Of a stretch of 64,000 nt of DNA, positions 1 to 8,068 are shown one piece after another. The notes under the pieces are model-generated. The model did no database searches. It was not told the DNA's origin and was given only the letters and a program-made list of their open reading frames with translations. Numbering within the stretch: the first letter of the stretch is position 1; every line of letters starts with the position of its first letter. The position numbers and the translations under genes are program-made. Origin of the DNA: Rhodoblastus sp964425315 (lineage in GTDB: Bacteria > Pseudomonadota > Alphaproteobacteria > Rhizobiales > Beijerinckiaceae); assembly GCA_964425315.1 (NCBI GenBank), contig CAYRNB010000001.1, positions 1 through 64,000 of the forward strand, read 5' to 3'.

Positions 1-62
1 TGGTTTCGCCTCGCCGCCCGCTTCCGCGTTCCCATTCACCTTATTTGCATTCGGCTCTTGCG

Positions 63-77
63 GAACCAAGCCAGAAC
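63..77 (+). promoter_or_regulatory. LexA operator (SOS box)
   Basis: GAAC at 63-66 and GAAC at 74-77 are separated by exactly 7 bases. GAAC-N7-GAAC (or its complement GTTC-N7-GTTC) is the direct-repeat SOS box known for alphaproteobacterial LexA, unlike the palindromic enterobacterial box. It sits about 95 bases upstream of the lexA start, so lexA is probably autorepressed. Confidence 0.75.
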
Positions 78-172
78 GTCTATGTTTCGTTCATGCTTTG
101 TCTAGGGTGTTTTTTCCGCCCTGACAGAGGATTTGCAGGCGGAAGCGGCCCGCCAGAAGAAAAGGCGACAAA

Positions 173-868
173 ATGCTGACCAAGAAGCAAAGCGAACTCC
201 TGCGCTTCATCTATGAGCGCCTGAAGGAGACAGGCGTGCCGCCCTCCTTTGACGAAATGAAGGACGCGCTCGATCTGCGCTCGAAATCCGGCATTCACCG
301 CCTGATCATGGCGCTGGAGGAGCGCGGCTTCATCCGTCGCCTGCCCAATCGCGCCCGCGCCCTGGAAGTCCTGCGGCTGCCCGAATCCTCGACTCCCGCC
401 GCGCCGCGCGCGGGGCGTTCCTCCTTCGGCGTGATCGAAGGCAATCTCGGCCGCGCCCGCGCCGCCGAGCCCGGCGATTCGCATCAGCAGGTCGCCATTC
501 CCGTCATGGGCCGCATCGCCGCCGGCACGCCGATCACCGCCCTGCAGAACCGTTCCCACTCGATATCCCTGCCGCCCGACCTCCTGTCGAGCGGCGAGCA
601 CTACGCGCTGGAAGTGCGCGGCGATTCGATGATCGAGGCGGGCATCCTCGACGGCGACACGGTTGTGATCAAGAAACAGGACAGCGCCGAATCCGGCGAC
701 ATTGTCGTCGCCCTCATCGACGACGAAGAGGCCACGCTAAAGCGCCTGCGCAAGCGCGGCGCCTCGATCGCCCTTGAGGCGGCCAATCCTGCCTATGAAA
801 CGCGCATTTTCGGCCCGGACCGCGTGACCATCCAGGGCAAGCTCATCAGCCTCTTGCGCAAATATTAG
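173..868 (+). CDS. lexA: LexA SOS repressor / self-cleaving protease
   Basis: This 231-residue protein represses DNA-damage response genes and cleaves itself when RecA is activated. The N-terminal winged helix-turn-helix covers about residues 1-70 (MLTKKQSELL start, then GVPPSFDEMKDAL). An unusually long proline/alanine linker runs from about 70 to 115. The C-terminal S24 peptidase domain shows the Ala-Gly cleavage site in GRIAAGTP, the catalytic serine in RGDSMIEAG and the catalytic lysine in EATLKRLRK. An alphaproteobacterial SOS box lies upstream at 63-77, which supports autoregulation. It is transcribed alone or with cynS, which starts 90 bases downstream after a short hairpin. Confidence 0.96.
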   Translation: MLTKKQSELLRFIYERLKETGVPPSFDEMKDALDLRSKSGIHRLIMALEERGFIRRLPNRARALEVLRLPESSTPAAPRAGRSSFGVIEGNLGRARAAEPGDSHQQVAIPVMGRIAAGTPITALQNRSHSISLPPDLLSSGEHYALEVRGDSMIEAGILDGDTVVIKKQDSAESGDIVVALIDDEEATLKRLRKRGASIALEAANPAYETRIFGPDRVTIQGKLISLLRKY

Positions 869-913
869 AGCCTCGGGAACGTTTTTCCTCGGCATGGATT
901 TCGACTTGGGCGC

Positions 914-930
914 GGCGGGATTTTCCCGCC
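914..930 (+). terminator. Short hairpin after lexA
   Basis: GGCGGGA/TCCCGCC form a perfect 7-base stem with a TTT loop, followed only by a weak CGTTTC tail. It could be a weak terminator or an attenuator between lexA and cynS. The lack of a real T-run keeps confidence low. Confidence 0.3.
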
Positions 931-958
931 CGTTTCTCGCCGCCCTTCGGAGCCTGCC

Positions 959-1447
959 ATGACGCGCGAAAAACTGACCGAAAAAATCCTCGATCTCAAA
1001 CGCGAAAAGCATCTCAGCTGGACACAGATCGTCGACTCGATCGGCGGCCTTTCCGACGTGCTGATCGTCGGCGCCCTGCTCGGCCAGATGCGGCTGCCCG
1101 AAATTCTCGCCGAAAAGGCGGCGGCCCTTTTCGGTCTTTCGAAGGCGGAAGAGCGGATGCTGACCGAGGTCCCGATGCGCGGCCAGAATTCGCCCATGCC
1201 GCCCACCGACCCCCTGCTCTATCGCTTTTACGAATTGCTGATGGTCAACGGCCCGGCGATGAAGGAGCTGATCCAGGAGGAATTCGGCGACGGCATCATG
1301 TCGGCCATCGATTTCGACATGACGCTCGAACGCGAGAAGGATCCCAAGGGCGACCGGGTGCGGCTGGTCATGTCGGGCAAGTTCCTGCCCTTCAAATATT
1401 ACGGCCACGGGCCGAACGTTCCCGAACATGGGGGCAAGACCGTCTAG
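959..1447 (+). CDS. cynS: Cyanate hydratase (cyanase)
   Basis: Cyanase converts cyanate plus bicarbonate to ammonia and carbon dioxide, detoxifying cyanate and supplying nitrogen. The 162-residue length fits the family. The N-terminal all-helical domain (about 1-85) carries the GALLGQ motif, and the C-terminal dimerisation/catalytic domain shows the PTDPLLYRFYE block with catalytic Arg and Glu, then GDGIMSAIDF with the catalytic Ser. All three catalytic residues known in the E. coli enzyme are present. No cynT carbonic anhydrase, cynX transporter or cynR regulator is next to it, so it stands alone here. Its ATG follows lexA by 90 bases. Confidence 0.95.
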   Translation: MTREKLTEKILDLKREKHLSWTQIVDSIGGLSDVLIVGALLGQMRLPEILAEKAAALFGLSKAEERMLTEVPMRGQNSPMPPTDPLLYRFYELLMVNGPAMKELIQEEFGDGIMSAIDFDMTLEREKDPKGDRVRLVMSGKFLPFKYYGHGPNVPEHGGKTV

Positions 1448-1598
1448 CGGCCGCTTGACAAATCCGATTGGGCCGCGTCGGCGCCGGCGAGATAACTTGG
1501 CCAAAAATAAGCGCCGCTTGGAGAAAGCCAGGCCAAATCGGGATTGACCCTCGCGCCGCCGGAAGCGCAATCTCGCCCCGCCGCCACCAGGAGAAATA

Positions 1599-2108
1599 AT
1601 GAAAATGCGCGCAAAAGCTCTAGCCTTGCTTCTTTTCGCCTCTTTCCCGCTCGCCGCGCCACGGGCGGAAGCTGCGGCGGCGCCGGCGAAAACCGCCCTC
1701 TTCGATGCGGTCTTCGTCAATTCCTCGCCCACGCCGGAAAGCCCCGCCGAGGCGGCAAGGCTGAAGCGGCTAGACCGGAACCTGAAAGCGGCGCTGGAAA
1801 AATCCGGCCGCTACAAAATCGTCGATCTCGCGCCGATCCAGAAAAAAATCGACCAAGTCCAGGACATTCACGATTGCAACGGCTGCGAGATCGATCTCGC
1901 CAAGGCGGCCGGCGCCAAGCTCGCGGCGGTCGCCTGGGTGCAGAAAGTCAGCGATCTCATTCTCAACATCAACATCCGCATCGAGGATGTCGCGACCGGC
2001 CGCTTCGTCAAAGGCGGCAGCGTCGATATCCGCGGCAACACCGACGTGTCCTGGAATCGCGGCCTAAAGTACCTGCTCGACGAACATATTTTCGGCGACC
2101 GGCCGTAA
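1599..2108 (+). CDS. DUF3280-type periplasmic protein
   Basis: This 169-residue protein of unknown function has a Sec-type signal peptide at about residues 1-26 (hydrophobic ALALLLFASFPLAAP, cut near AEA). The mature part contains CNGCEIDLA and WVQKVSDLILNINI followed by VDIRGNTDVSWNRGL, which I associate with the DUF3280/DUF2380 family of exported alphaproteobacterial proteins. The CxxC pair at about residues 97-100 may be a disulfide or metal site. The start is supported by AGGAG at 1589-1593, six bases before the ATG. It is convergent with the FAD reductase downstream. The family assignment is from memory of its conserved C-terminal motif; the function is unknown. Confidence 0.75.
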   Translation: MKMRAKALALLLFASFPLAAPRAEAAAAPAKTALFDAVFVNSSPTPESPAEAARLKRLDRNLKAALEKSGRYKIVDLAPIQKKIDQVQDIHDCNGCEIDLAKAAGAKLAAVAWVQKVSDLILNINIRIEDVATGRFVKGGSVDIRGNTDVSWNRGLKYLLDEHIFGDRP

Positions 2109-2126
2109 CGGCCGCCCCCAAACCCT

Positions 2127-3341
2127 TCACCGCAGCAGCGGCCGGAGATCGCTGGCGGGGTCTCCCGCCTGCGCCGGCTCAGGAGAAATATGCGCGTCCA
2201 GAAGCCGACGCGCCAAGAGGTGCTCGCCGGGGCGGTTGACGGAATCGACCGCGATCAATTCGCCTTGGCGATAATAGAAGAGGGAAAAGGCGCTTTCGCC
2301 GCTCCGGCGTTCGACCATCGCGTCGAACCCCTCGCTAAGGCCCGCCATTTGCAGTTTGACATCATATTGGTCCGACCAGAACCAGGGCGCCGCGACAAAG
2401 GGTTTTGATTTGCCGAGCAGAGAAGCCCCCGCCGCCTTGGCCATTTCCACCGCATATTGGACGCTCTCGAAATGAATCATCCTGCCGTCATCGCGACGAA
2501 AAACCGTGCAATCGCCGGCTGCGACGATTTTTTCGTCAGAGGTCCGGCCATATTTATCGACCACCACGCCGCGCGAACATTCAAGCCCGGCGGCGCGCGC
2601 CAATTCGTCGTTGGGAACGGCGCCGACGCCGATGATTACGAGATCGGCGGGAATTTTTCTCCCGTCCGCCGTCGCGACCGCGGCGACCCTGCCCTCGCTT
2701 CCCTCGATCGCCGCCACCTGGGCCGAAAAGACCAGGCTCACGCCATGGGCGCGGTGCAGATCGGCGAAAAAGGCGGAAATTTTTTGGGAAACCGCGCGCG
2801 CCATCAGCCGGTCCAGGGCCTCGATCACCGTGACCGCCCGGCCCCTTTTGCGCGCCGCCGCGGCAATTTCGAGGCCGATGAAGCCGCCGCCGATAATGAC
2901 GATATTTTCCGCCTTCCCGATGCGGCGCGAAATTTCCCTGGCGTCCTCGATGTCGCGCAAGCTACAGACGCCCGCGAGATCGACGCCGGCGATGGGCGGG
3001 ATGCGCGCCCGCGCGCCGGTTGCAAGCGCCAGGCCCGAATAGGACAGCGCCGCGCCGTCGGCCAAAAGCACGTTTCTCTCGGCGCGGTCGATGCTTTTGG
3101 CGGCGACGCCAAGCCGCATGTCGATCCTCTTGGCCGCAAGAAACTCAGCCCCGCGAAAAAACAGCCTTTCCTCCGCCGTCTCGCCGTTCAGCCAGGCTTT
3201 CGACAGGGGCGGACGCTGATAGGGCGGGAATTTCTCCTCGCCGATCAGCACGATTTCGTCGGCGAAACCTTCGGCGCGCAGGGTTTCGGCGATCTGCAGG
3301 CCGGCCTGGCCGGCGCCGATAATGACCATTCTTTCGCTCAT
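2127..3341 (-). CDS. FAD-dependent ferredoxin-type reductase
   Basis: The 404-residue protein has the two-Rossmann architecture of ferredoxin/rubredoxin/putidaredoxin reductases: an FAD-binding GAGQAGLQIAETLR near the N-terminus, the PPYQRPPLSK motif typical of this family at about residues 35-45, an NAD(P)H-binding GGGFIGLEIAAAAR near residue 150, and the FAD-contacting VVAAGDC motif near 285. A C-terminal reductase domain follows (PWFWSDQYDVKLQMAGL). It should move electrons from NADH to a [2Fe-2S] ferredoxin or rubredoxin, but no ferredoxin or oxygenase partner is adjacent. The start at 3341 (MSERMVIIGAG) is chosen over an ATG nine codons upstream because the flavin motif normally begins within a few residues of the N-terminus. 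Confidence 0.88.
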   Translation of the reverse strand: MSERMVIIGAGQAGLQIAETLRAEGFADEIVLIGEEKFPPYQRPPLSKAWLNGETAEERLFFRGAEFLAAKRIDMRLGVAAKSIDRAERNVLLADGAALSYSGLALATGARARIPPIAGVDLAGVCSLRDIEDAREISRRIGKAENIVIIGGGFIGLEIAAAARKRGRAVTVIEALDRLMARAVSQKISAFFADLHRAHGVSLVFSAQVAAIEGSEGRVAAVATADGRKIPADLVIIGVGAVPNDELARAAGLECSRGVVVDKYGRTSDEKIVAAGDCTVFRRDDGRMIHFESVQYAVEMAKAAGASLLGKSKPFVAAPWFWSDQYDVKLQMAGLSEGFDAMVERRSGESAFSLFYYRQGELIAVDSVNRPGEHLLARRLLDAHISPEPAQAGDPASDLRPLLR

Positions 3342-3427
3342 GCCGAGGTTTTGCCCCTCACCGCTCAATAGGGCAAGCTTGATTGCGCCGGCCTTGACTT
3401 ATGCTAGGCATGCCGGCGGAGTTTTTC

Positions 3428-4381
3428 ATGCATAGAATCGTCTTTCTCGACGCCGCGACGCTCGCCGACGACATCGTCCTGCCCAAGCCTGATTTCCCGC
3501 ATGAATGGGTGAATTATCCCGCTTCCGCGCCGGATGAAGTTCTTCCCCGCGCCAGGGACGCGGAGATCCTCATCGTCAACAAGGTCCGCCTCGACGCGGC
3601 GACGATCGAAAAGCTGCCGCGGCTCAAACTCATTGCGCTCACCGCCACCGGCTACGACAATGTCGATGTCGCGGCGGCGCGAAAAACCGGCGTGGCGGTG
3701 ACCAATATTCGCGGCTATTCGGTCGATTCCGTCCCCGAACATGTATTTGCGCTGATCCTGGCGCTGAGCCGCAAAATTTTGCCCTATGTCGCCGATGTGC
3801 GCGCCGGCCGCTGGCAGGATTCCGGCCAGTTCGCCTTTCACGACTGGCGCATCGCGCAATTGCGCGGCAAGAGGCTCGGCCTGTTCGGCGCCGGCGATCT
3901 CGGCCGGCGCGTGGCGCAATTGGCGCAAGCCTTCGGCATGGAGCCGGTCTTCGCCGGCCGCAAAGGCGCGCCGCCGAAAGAAGGCCGCTTGCCCTTCGGC
4001 GAGGTCGTGGCGACTTCGGATATTTTATCGCTCCATTGCCCGTTGACCGCGGAAACGGAAAACATGATCGGCTGGCCGGAATTTTCCGCCATGCGCAAAA
4101 AACCGTTGCTGATCAATGCTGCGCGGGGAGGCTTGGTGGATGAGGCGGCCTTGGAGCGCGCCCTCGATCAAGGGCTGGTTTGCGGCGCCGGGATCGACGT
4201 GACGCGGCCGGAGCCGCCGCCCGCCGGCAGCGTCATCATGCGGTTGGCGCGGCGCGACCACGTCATCGTCACCCCCCATGTCGCCTGGGCGAGCCGGGAA
4301 GCCCAGCAGCTTCTCGCCGATCAGCTCGGCGCGGTTCTGGAAGCCTTCGTCGCCGGACGGCGCATGAACCGGCTGGATTGA
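3428..4381 (+). CDS. D-2-hydroxyacid dehydrogenase, hydroxypyruvate reductase-like
   Basis: This 317-residue NAD(P)-dependent dehydrogenase has a split catalytic domain and a central Rossmann domain (GLFGAGDLGRRVAQLAQ). The active site triad is visible: Arg in INAARGGLVDE, Glu in TRPEPP and His in TPHVAWAS. The N-terminal RIVFLDAATL and FPHEW stretch, LIALTATGYDNVD and VPEHVFALILAL resemble serine-cycle hydroxypyruvate reductase (HprA), which reduces hydroxypyruvate to D-glycerate. A glycerate kinase, the next enzyme of that route, is encoded at 33932-35194. GGAG at 3418-3421 sets the ATG at 3428. Substrate specificity cannot be read from sequence; glyoxylate or another 2-ketoacid remains possible. 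Confidence 0.85.
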   Translation: MHRIVFLDAATLADDIVLPKPDFPHEWVNYPASAPDEVLPRARDAEILIVNKVRLDAATIEKLPRLKLIALTATGYDNVDVAAARKTGVAVTNIRGYSVDSVPEHVFALILALSRKILPYVADVRAGRWQDSGQFAFHDWRIAQLRGKRLGLFGAGDLGRRVAQLAQAFGMEPVFAGRKGAPPKEGRLPFGEVVATSDILSLHCPLTAETENMIGWPEFSAMRKKPLLINAARGGLVDEAALERALDQGLVCGAGIDVTRPEPPPAGSVIMRLARRDHVIVTPHVAWASREAQQLLADQLGAVLEAFVAGRRMNRLD

Positions 4382-4387
4382 CCGACC

Positions 4388-4717
4388 CTATATCTTGGGT
4401 GGGAAATCCATGAAAGCGCGCATGGCGCGCTCGGTGGCGCGAATCGACCACAGCCAGAACATGGTCTGCGGCAGCAGCATCATCTTCGCCGCCTGCATCC
4501 AGTCGGGATGCTCCGAAAAGCTGACGTTGATCGACGAATCTTCTTTGCGCGCGCCGCGCCCGTCGAGCGCGACCAGCGCCGATTCCGTCGCGTGCTGTGG
4601 GGCGCTCACCCAATGGTCGATCGTGGTCTTCTTCTTCCGATCCGCCAGGGGAACGACCTGCGCGGTCGCCTCGGCGGCCGGGGGCGGCATTTTGAATTCG
4701 ACGGTTTTCCTGCTCAT
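4388..4717 (-). CDS. Small ParA-partner protein of unknown family
   Basis: This 109-residue protein is translated from an ATG that overlaps the stop codon of the ParA gene (ATGA), so the two are translationally coupled. The N-terminal 50 residues are polar and probably disordered (KMPPPAAEAT, a basic RKKKTT patch). The C-terminal part holds a helical, aromatic-rich segment (AKMMLLPQTMFWLWSIRATE) that may be amphipathic and bind a surface or another protein. I do not recognise the family. It lacks any ParB-like CTPase or helix-turn-helix. By analogy with small partners of cargo-positioning ParA proteins (McdB, PpfA partners) it may link the ATPase to its cargo; this is inference. Confidence 0.7.
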   Translation of the reverse strand: MSRKTVEFKMPPPAAEATAQVVPLADRKKKTTIDHWVSAPQHATESALVALDGRGARKEDSSINVSFSEHPDWMQAAKMMLLPQTMFWLWSIRATERAMRAFMDFPPKI

Positions 4718-5358
4718 GCAGCCTGCCTCCGCGAATTGGCCAGGATGTGTTCGGCCAGACGTTCCACTTCCCGCGTCGCCTCGCTGCGCGGCGCGGCTTC
4801 CAGAACCGACAGCCCGCGCGCGGCGCTTTCAGCGAAAACCACCCTTTGCGCCAGGGCGGCGTCAAGCACCTGCATGTCGGGAAACTGTTCAAGCGCCGCG
4901 GCGAAATCACGGCCGATGGCGGTATTGGCGATCTTGCGGTTGATCAGAAAGGCGGCGCGCAGGCGCTCCTTGAACGTCCGCGCCTCGCGGATCAGTTGCG
5001 CCGTTTCGGCCGCGGCCCAGACGTCATAGGGCGAGGGCTGGACGGGAATGAGCACGAGATCGCTCGCCATGATCGCGGCGCGGCCGAGCTCGTTGACCCG
5101 CGGCGCGCCGTCGATGACGACCATGTCGTAATTTTTCGCCAGCGCCGGCAGATCGCGGTGCAGGGTCGGCTTGGCCATGCCGACCACGACAAAGTCGAGC
5201 TCCGTTTGCCGCGCGCCCGACCACGCCAGCGCGCTGCCCTGCGGATCGGCGTCGACCAGCAGGACGCTCTTTCCGCGTCGGCTGAAGCAGGAAGCAAGAT
5301 TCACGGCGACAGTCGTCTTGCCGACGCCGCCCTTCTGGTTGAGAACGCCTACGATCAT
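4714..5358 (-). CDS. ParA/MinD-family ATPase
   Basis: The 214-residue protein begins directly with the deviant Walker A motif (MIVGVLNQKGGVGKTT), carries Walker A-prime VLLVDADPQGSALAW and the Walker B-like DMVVIDGAPR. It has no N-terminal helix-turn-helix, which marks it as a short type Ib-like ParA rather than a chromosomal ParA. There is no ParB downstream; instead a 109-residue partner overlaps its stop by ATGA. Such lone pairs usually position plasmids, protein clusters or microcompartments over the nucleoid. The start at 5358 is chosen because the P-loop of this family lies within the first 15 residues; the open frame continues upstream but with no family features. Confidence 0.88.
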   Translation of the reverse strand: MIVGVLNQKGGVGKTTVAVNLASCFSRRGKSVLLVDADPQGSALAWSGARQTELDFVVVGMAKPTLHRDLPALAKNYDMVVIDGAPRVNELGRAAIMASDLVLIPVQPSPYDVWAAAETAQLIREARTFKERLRAAFLINRKIANTAIGRDFAAALEQFPDMQVLDAALAQRVVFAESAARGLSVLEAAPRSEATREVERLAEHILANSRRQAA

Positions 5359-6122
5359 TCGGGCCGCCTTTCCCTGGCAATTGCGACCGAATCGCCCCGA
5401 TTCGCCTCCCTGCCACAGGTTTTCCGCAAAAGCCGACAATTGCAAGCTTCGCGGCGACGGCGCCCAGATTTTTTGCGCTTTGTGTTCATCTCCTCGGCTT
5501 TTGGCGGCCGACCGCTGCTTGCCCTGCGCCAATGAATAAGACAGCGCTTCGCACATGAACAAAAGGAACGGCGGCGACCAGACGAGGCTCAAATCCACAA
5601 CACCATCGACGGGCATCCAGAGCGCCATGTAACTCCACAAGAAATAATATGCTTAATTAAATATATATTTGGATGGATTATGCTTTTATGCGGGCGCTCT
5701 CGCTATGGCTTTAGTTTAGCTATTGATCACGGCTTGCGCGCCGGCTTCCAAAGCATCCGGTCGACACGCAATGCGAGCCTCCCCGTTTTTTACTCAAGGC
5801 CATCGAGGAAATCGGAAATTTCGGGGTATGAGTAACGGTTGCGATTGGATTGTCGCGGCCTCGAATTAACCCTTCCCCCACTTAGCCAAACGGAAAGCGA
5901 CACGGGGGCTGGTCAAGTCCTTACTGCAAGGTTAATACTGTGTTTACACAGAACAGAAAATAAGAACGGTCGCTGAATGCGCAGATCGTCAGGTGTTAGT
6001 TTTTGGTTGGCGTGTGCGGCGCGACGGCGCCCGCGAAGAGAAGGGCTGCGCCGCGACGGGCGGCGCTTAGCCCGGATTGGCGACGATATCTTGCAACATT
6101 TTTTTGAGCGAGGGGCCAAGTC
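5359..6122. other. Long intergenic region, AT-rich in the middle
   Basis: This stretch lies between the divergent ParA and glycosyltransferase genes and holds no gene I can support. The part at about 5630-5720 is far more AT-rich than its surroundings (TTAATTAAATATATATTT) and probably contains the parA promoter. A short palindrome CTGTGTTTACACAG at 5938-5951 lies nearer the glycosyltransferase and could be a regulator site. No tRNA, riboswitch or small RNA was recognised. Confidence 0.5.
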
Positions 6123-6971
6123 GTGAACCCTCGGCCGTCCGGCAATGAGGTGATTATCGTCTCCGTCTGCTTCAACAGTTCGGGTGTGCTGCCGGCCATG
6201 CTCGCCTCGGCGCCGCCCGGTGTCCCGGTCGTGTTGGTCGACAACGCCTCCGCCGACGCCGCGGCGATCGAGAAGATCGCCGCCGCCCACGGCGCGCAAC
6301 TGATCCGCAACACGCGCAACCGTGGCTTCGGCGCGGCGTGCAACCAGGGCGCCGCCGCCGCCGACTCCGAATTCATTCTTTTTCTTAATCCCGACGCGAC
6401 CCTGGCGCCTGGCGCCGTCGAAGCGCTCGTCGGGGCCGCCGCGCGCTATCCCAAGGCGGTCGCAATGAATCCGCGCATCGAGGACGGCCGCAGCCGGCCG
6501 AGGTTCAAGCATTACAGCGTGCTTCTGCCCTTCGCCGCGCGCCTGCCGCGCGGCTGGCCGCCGGCGGATTGCGAGGTGCCGGTGTTGACCGGCTCCGCCC
6601 TCTTTGTCCGCCGCGCCGATTTCGAGGCGGTCGGAGGTTTCGACCCGGCGATCTTCCTCTTTCATGAGGACGACGATCTCAGCCTGCGGCTCAAGGACGA
6701 GCGCGGGCCCCTGATGTTCATCCGCGACGCCTTGGTGCGGCACCAGGGCGGCAGGTCAAGCGCCCGCAGCCCCGAGGTCGCTGCGCTGAAAGCCTGGCAC
6801 ATGGGGCAAAGCCGGGTCTATGCCGCCCGCAAGCACGGCCGCCCTCTGGCCTTCTCCCGCGCCTTGGCCTCGGCGCTGGCGCAGGCCGCATCGCCCTTCG
6901 CCTGGTTCTCCAGGCGCAAGAGAGCGAAGCAACTGGCTTTCCTGAAGGGCGTGATGAAATATCGCGGATAA
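6123..6971 (+). CDS. Family 2 glycosyltransferase (rhamnosyltransferase-like)
   Basis: This 282-residue enzyme transfers a sugar from a nucleotide donor, probably to a surface polysaccharide or lipid. The GT2 fold is shown by the N-terminal VIIVSVCFNSSG strand, VVLVDNASADA, NRGFGAACNQGA and FILFLNPDA, the last replacing the usual DxD metal site as in WbbL-like enzymes. VLTGSALFVRRADFEAVGGFD and FLFHEDDDLSLRL are the acceptor-side motifs of this subfamily. The start is a GTG at 6123. No other polysaccharide genes flank it, but a lipid A-type acyltransferase is convergent downstream beyond a foldback repeat, so a role in the cell envelope is plausible. Confidence 0.9.
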   Translation: MNPRPSGNEVIIVSVCFNSSGVLPAMLASAPPGVPVVLVDNASADAAAIEKIAAAHGAQLIRNTRNRGFGAACNQGAAAADSEFILFLNPDATLAPGAVEALVGAAARYPKAVAMNPRIEDGRSRPRFKHYSVLLPFAARLPRGWPPADCEVPVLTGSALFVRRADFEAVGGFDPAIFLFHEDDDLSLRLKDERGPLMFIRDALVRHQGGRSSARSPEVAALKAWHMGQSRVYAARKHGRPLAFSRALASALAQAASPFAWFSRRKRAKQLAFLKGVMKYRG

Positions 6972-6979
6972 TCGCAGCC

Positions 6980-7200
6980 CTAGCTTGCATTTCTCACACG
7001 GGGTCGGTCTGCGCCAGCCCAAGACGCCGACAGAGCAGGAGAATGGCGCAGGCCGATGCGCTACATCGGCCAAGCCGTTCGACGCACACTGTCGGCGTCT
7101 TCGGCTGGCCCTTCGGGTTGCATTTCGACGGCCGCCCTCCTTGCGCTCGACTCGTCGAAATCGCAACGCAGGCCGGCCCCGTGTGAGAAATGCGGGCTAG
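6980..7200. mobile_element. Foldback (MITE-like) element with nested inverted repeats
   Basis: A non-coding element of about 213 bases sits between CTAG at 6980-6983 and CTAG at 7197-7200, which look like a 4-base target duplication. Its ends (6984-7003 and 7177-7196) are inverted repeats matching at 18 of 20 bases and extend to about 30 bases. Inside are a second inverted pair, 7014-7033 with 7089-7108 (19 of 20), and an apical stem GGCCGATG/CATCGGCC at 7051-7058 and 7064-7071. The whole can fold as one long interrupted hairpin. No transposase is encoded. It lies between convergent genes and supplies the stop codon of the acyltransferase, so it may also serve as a transcription terminator. 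Confidence 0.75.
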
Positions 7201-8051
7201 CGCCAGCGGTTATGTGTCCACATCCACTGTTCTGGATAGAGGCGAATGGATTTTTCCAGCTCCGCCTGCATGGCGGCGGTGGCGGCGTAAATGTCGGCGT
7301 CGCGGTCTTCGGTGCGCGGAACTTCGAGTTCCTTGACCCTCATGACGAAACGCACGCCCGGCAAGCGATGGCCGGAAATCAGCAGCAGCGGCATATTGCA
7401 CTGGCGCGCGACCAGCGCCGGAAAGGGCGTGGAGCGGGCCGGCCGGCCGAAGAAGGGCGTCGGCAGGCCCGCAAAACTCTGCTGATCGACCAGGGCGCCG
7501 ACCACACCGCCGGCGCGCGCATAGCGAATCATCGCGATGGGCGTTTCCGGATCGCGCTTGGACAGAAGCCCGCCGGGATAATATTTCCCGCGCCGGCGCA
7601 TCACGTCGGCATCGACGAAAGGGTTGTTCATCGGCGCGTAAACGCCGATCGGCTTGAGGCCGTACCGGATGACGACGGCGCTTGCCCCTTCCCAATTGGC
7701 CTGGTGCGAGCCGCAAAGCACCGCCCCCTTGCCGCTCGCCGCCACGGCGCGCAGCAATTCGGGATTTTCGACCTCGACCCGATCCTTGATGATTTCGTCG
7801 ATGTGGAAGAATTCGCCGAGGACAAAGCCGAGATTGCGCCAGACCTCGATCGAGAGTTTTTGCCGCTCCTCCTCGCTCTGTTCCGGAAAAGCCATGGCGA
7901 GGTTGCGCAAAAGGCGCGGATGGCGCTTACGCGATTTCGGCCCGAGCCAGGCAAAAACCGCCCCGCCCAGTTTCGACGCCATCTCGACTGGAAGGGCCGA
8001 GAAGAGAAAGCCCATCAGCCGGTAGCCGGCATATTCCAGGCGATAAAGCAA
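7197..8051 (-). CDS. Lysophospholipid/lipid A acyltransferase (LpxL/HtrB family)
   Basis: This 284-residue inner-membrane enzyme would transfer a secondary acyl chain to lipid A or a related lipid. It shows the catalytic block GSHQANWEGA (His with the acidic residue five positions on), GVYAPMNNPFVD, a VGALVDQQ segment and the C-terminal YPEQWMWTHNRWR. An N-terminal hydrophobic stretch (GFLFSALPVEMASKLGG) anchors it. The first in-frame codon available is TTG at 8051 with no ribosome site; an ATG with an upstream AAGG at 8077 is out of frame only because of a ten-base A-run (8059-8068). The stop codon lies in the end of the foldback element at 6980-7200. Confidence 0.85.
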   Translation of the reverse strand: MLYRLEYAGYRLMGFLFSALPVEMASKLGGAVFAWLGPKSRKRHPRLLRNLAMAFPEQSEEERQKLSIEVWRNLGFVLGEFFHIDEIIKDRVEVENPELLRAVAASGKGAVLCGSHQANWEGASAVVIRYGLKPIGVYAPMNNPFVDADVMRRRGKYYPGGLLSKRDPETPIAMIRYARAGGVVGALVDQQSFAGLPTPFFGRPARSTPFPALVARQCNMPLLLISGHRLPGVRFVMRVKELEVPRTEDRDADIYAATAAMQAELEKSIRLYPEQWMWTHNRWR

Positions 8052-8058
8052 AATAGGC

Positions 8059-8068
8059 TTTTTTTTTT
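8059..8068 (-). repeat. A10 homopolymer at acyltransferase 5' end
   Basis: Ten consecutive T on the plus strand read as A10 in the acyltransferase direction. Upstream ATG-CCT-GCT (8077-8069) followed by 8 or 11 A would read straight into the acyltransferase frame as MPAKKK..PILLYRLEY. With 10 A the upstream ATG is out of frame and the gene's own frame meets TAA at 8069-8067. It is therefore a candidate slippage or phase-variation site, or a sequencing length error. Confidence 0.6.

Noticed and set aside
6980..7200. Short Cys-containing frames inside the foldback element
   Set aside because: They arise from repeat sequence, have no ribosome sites and overlap inverted repeats that explain the sequence better.
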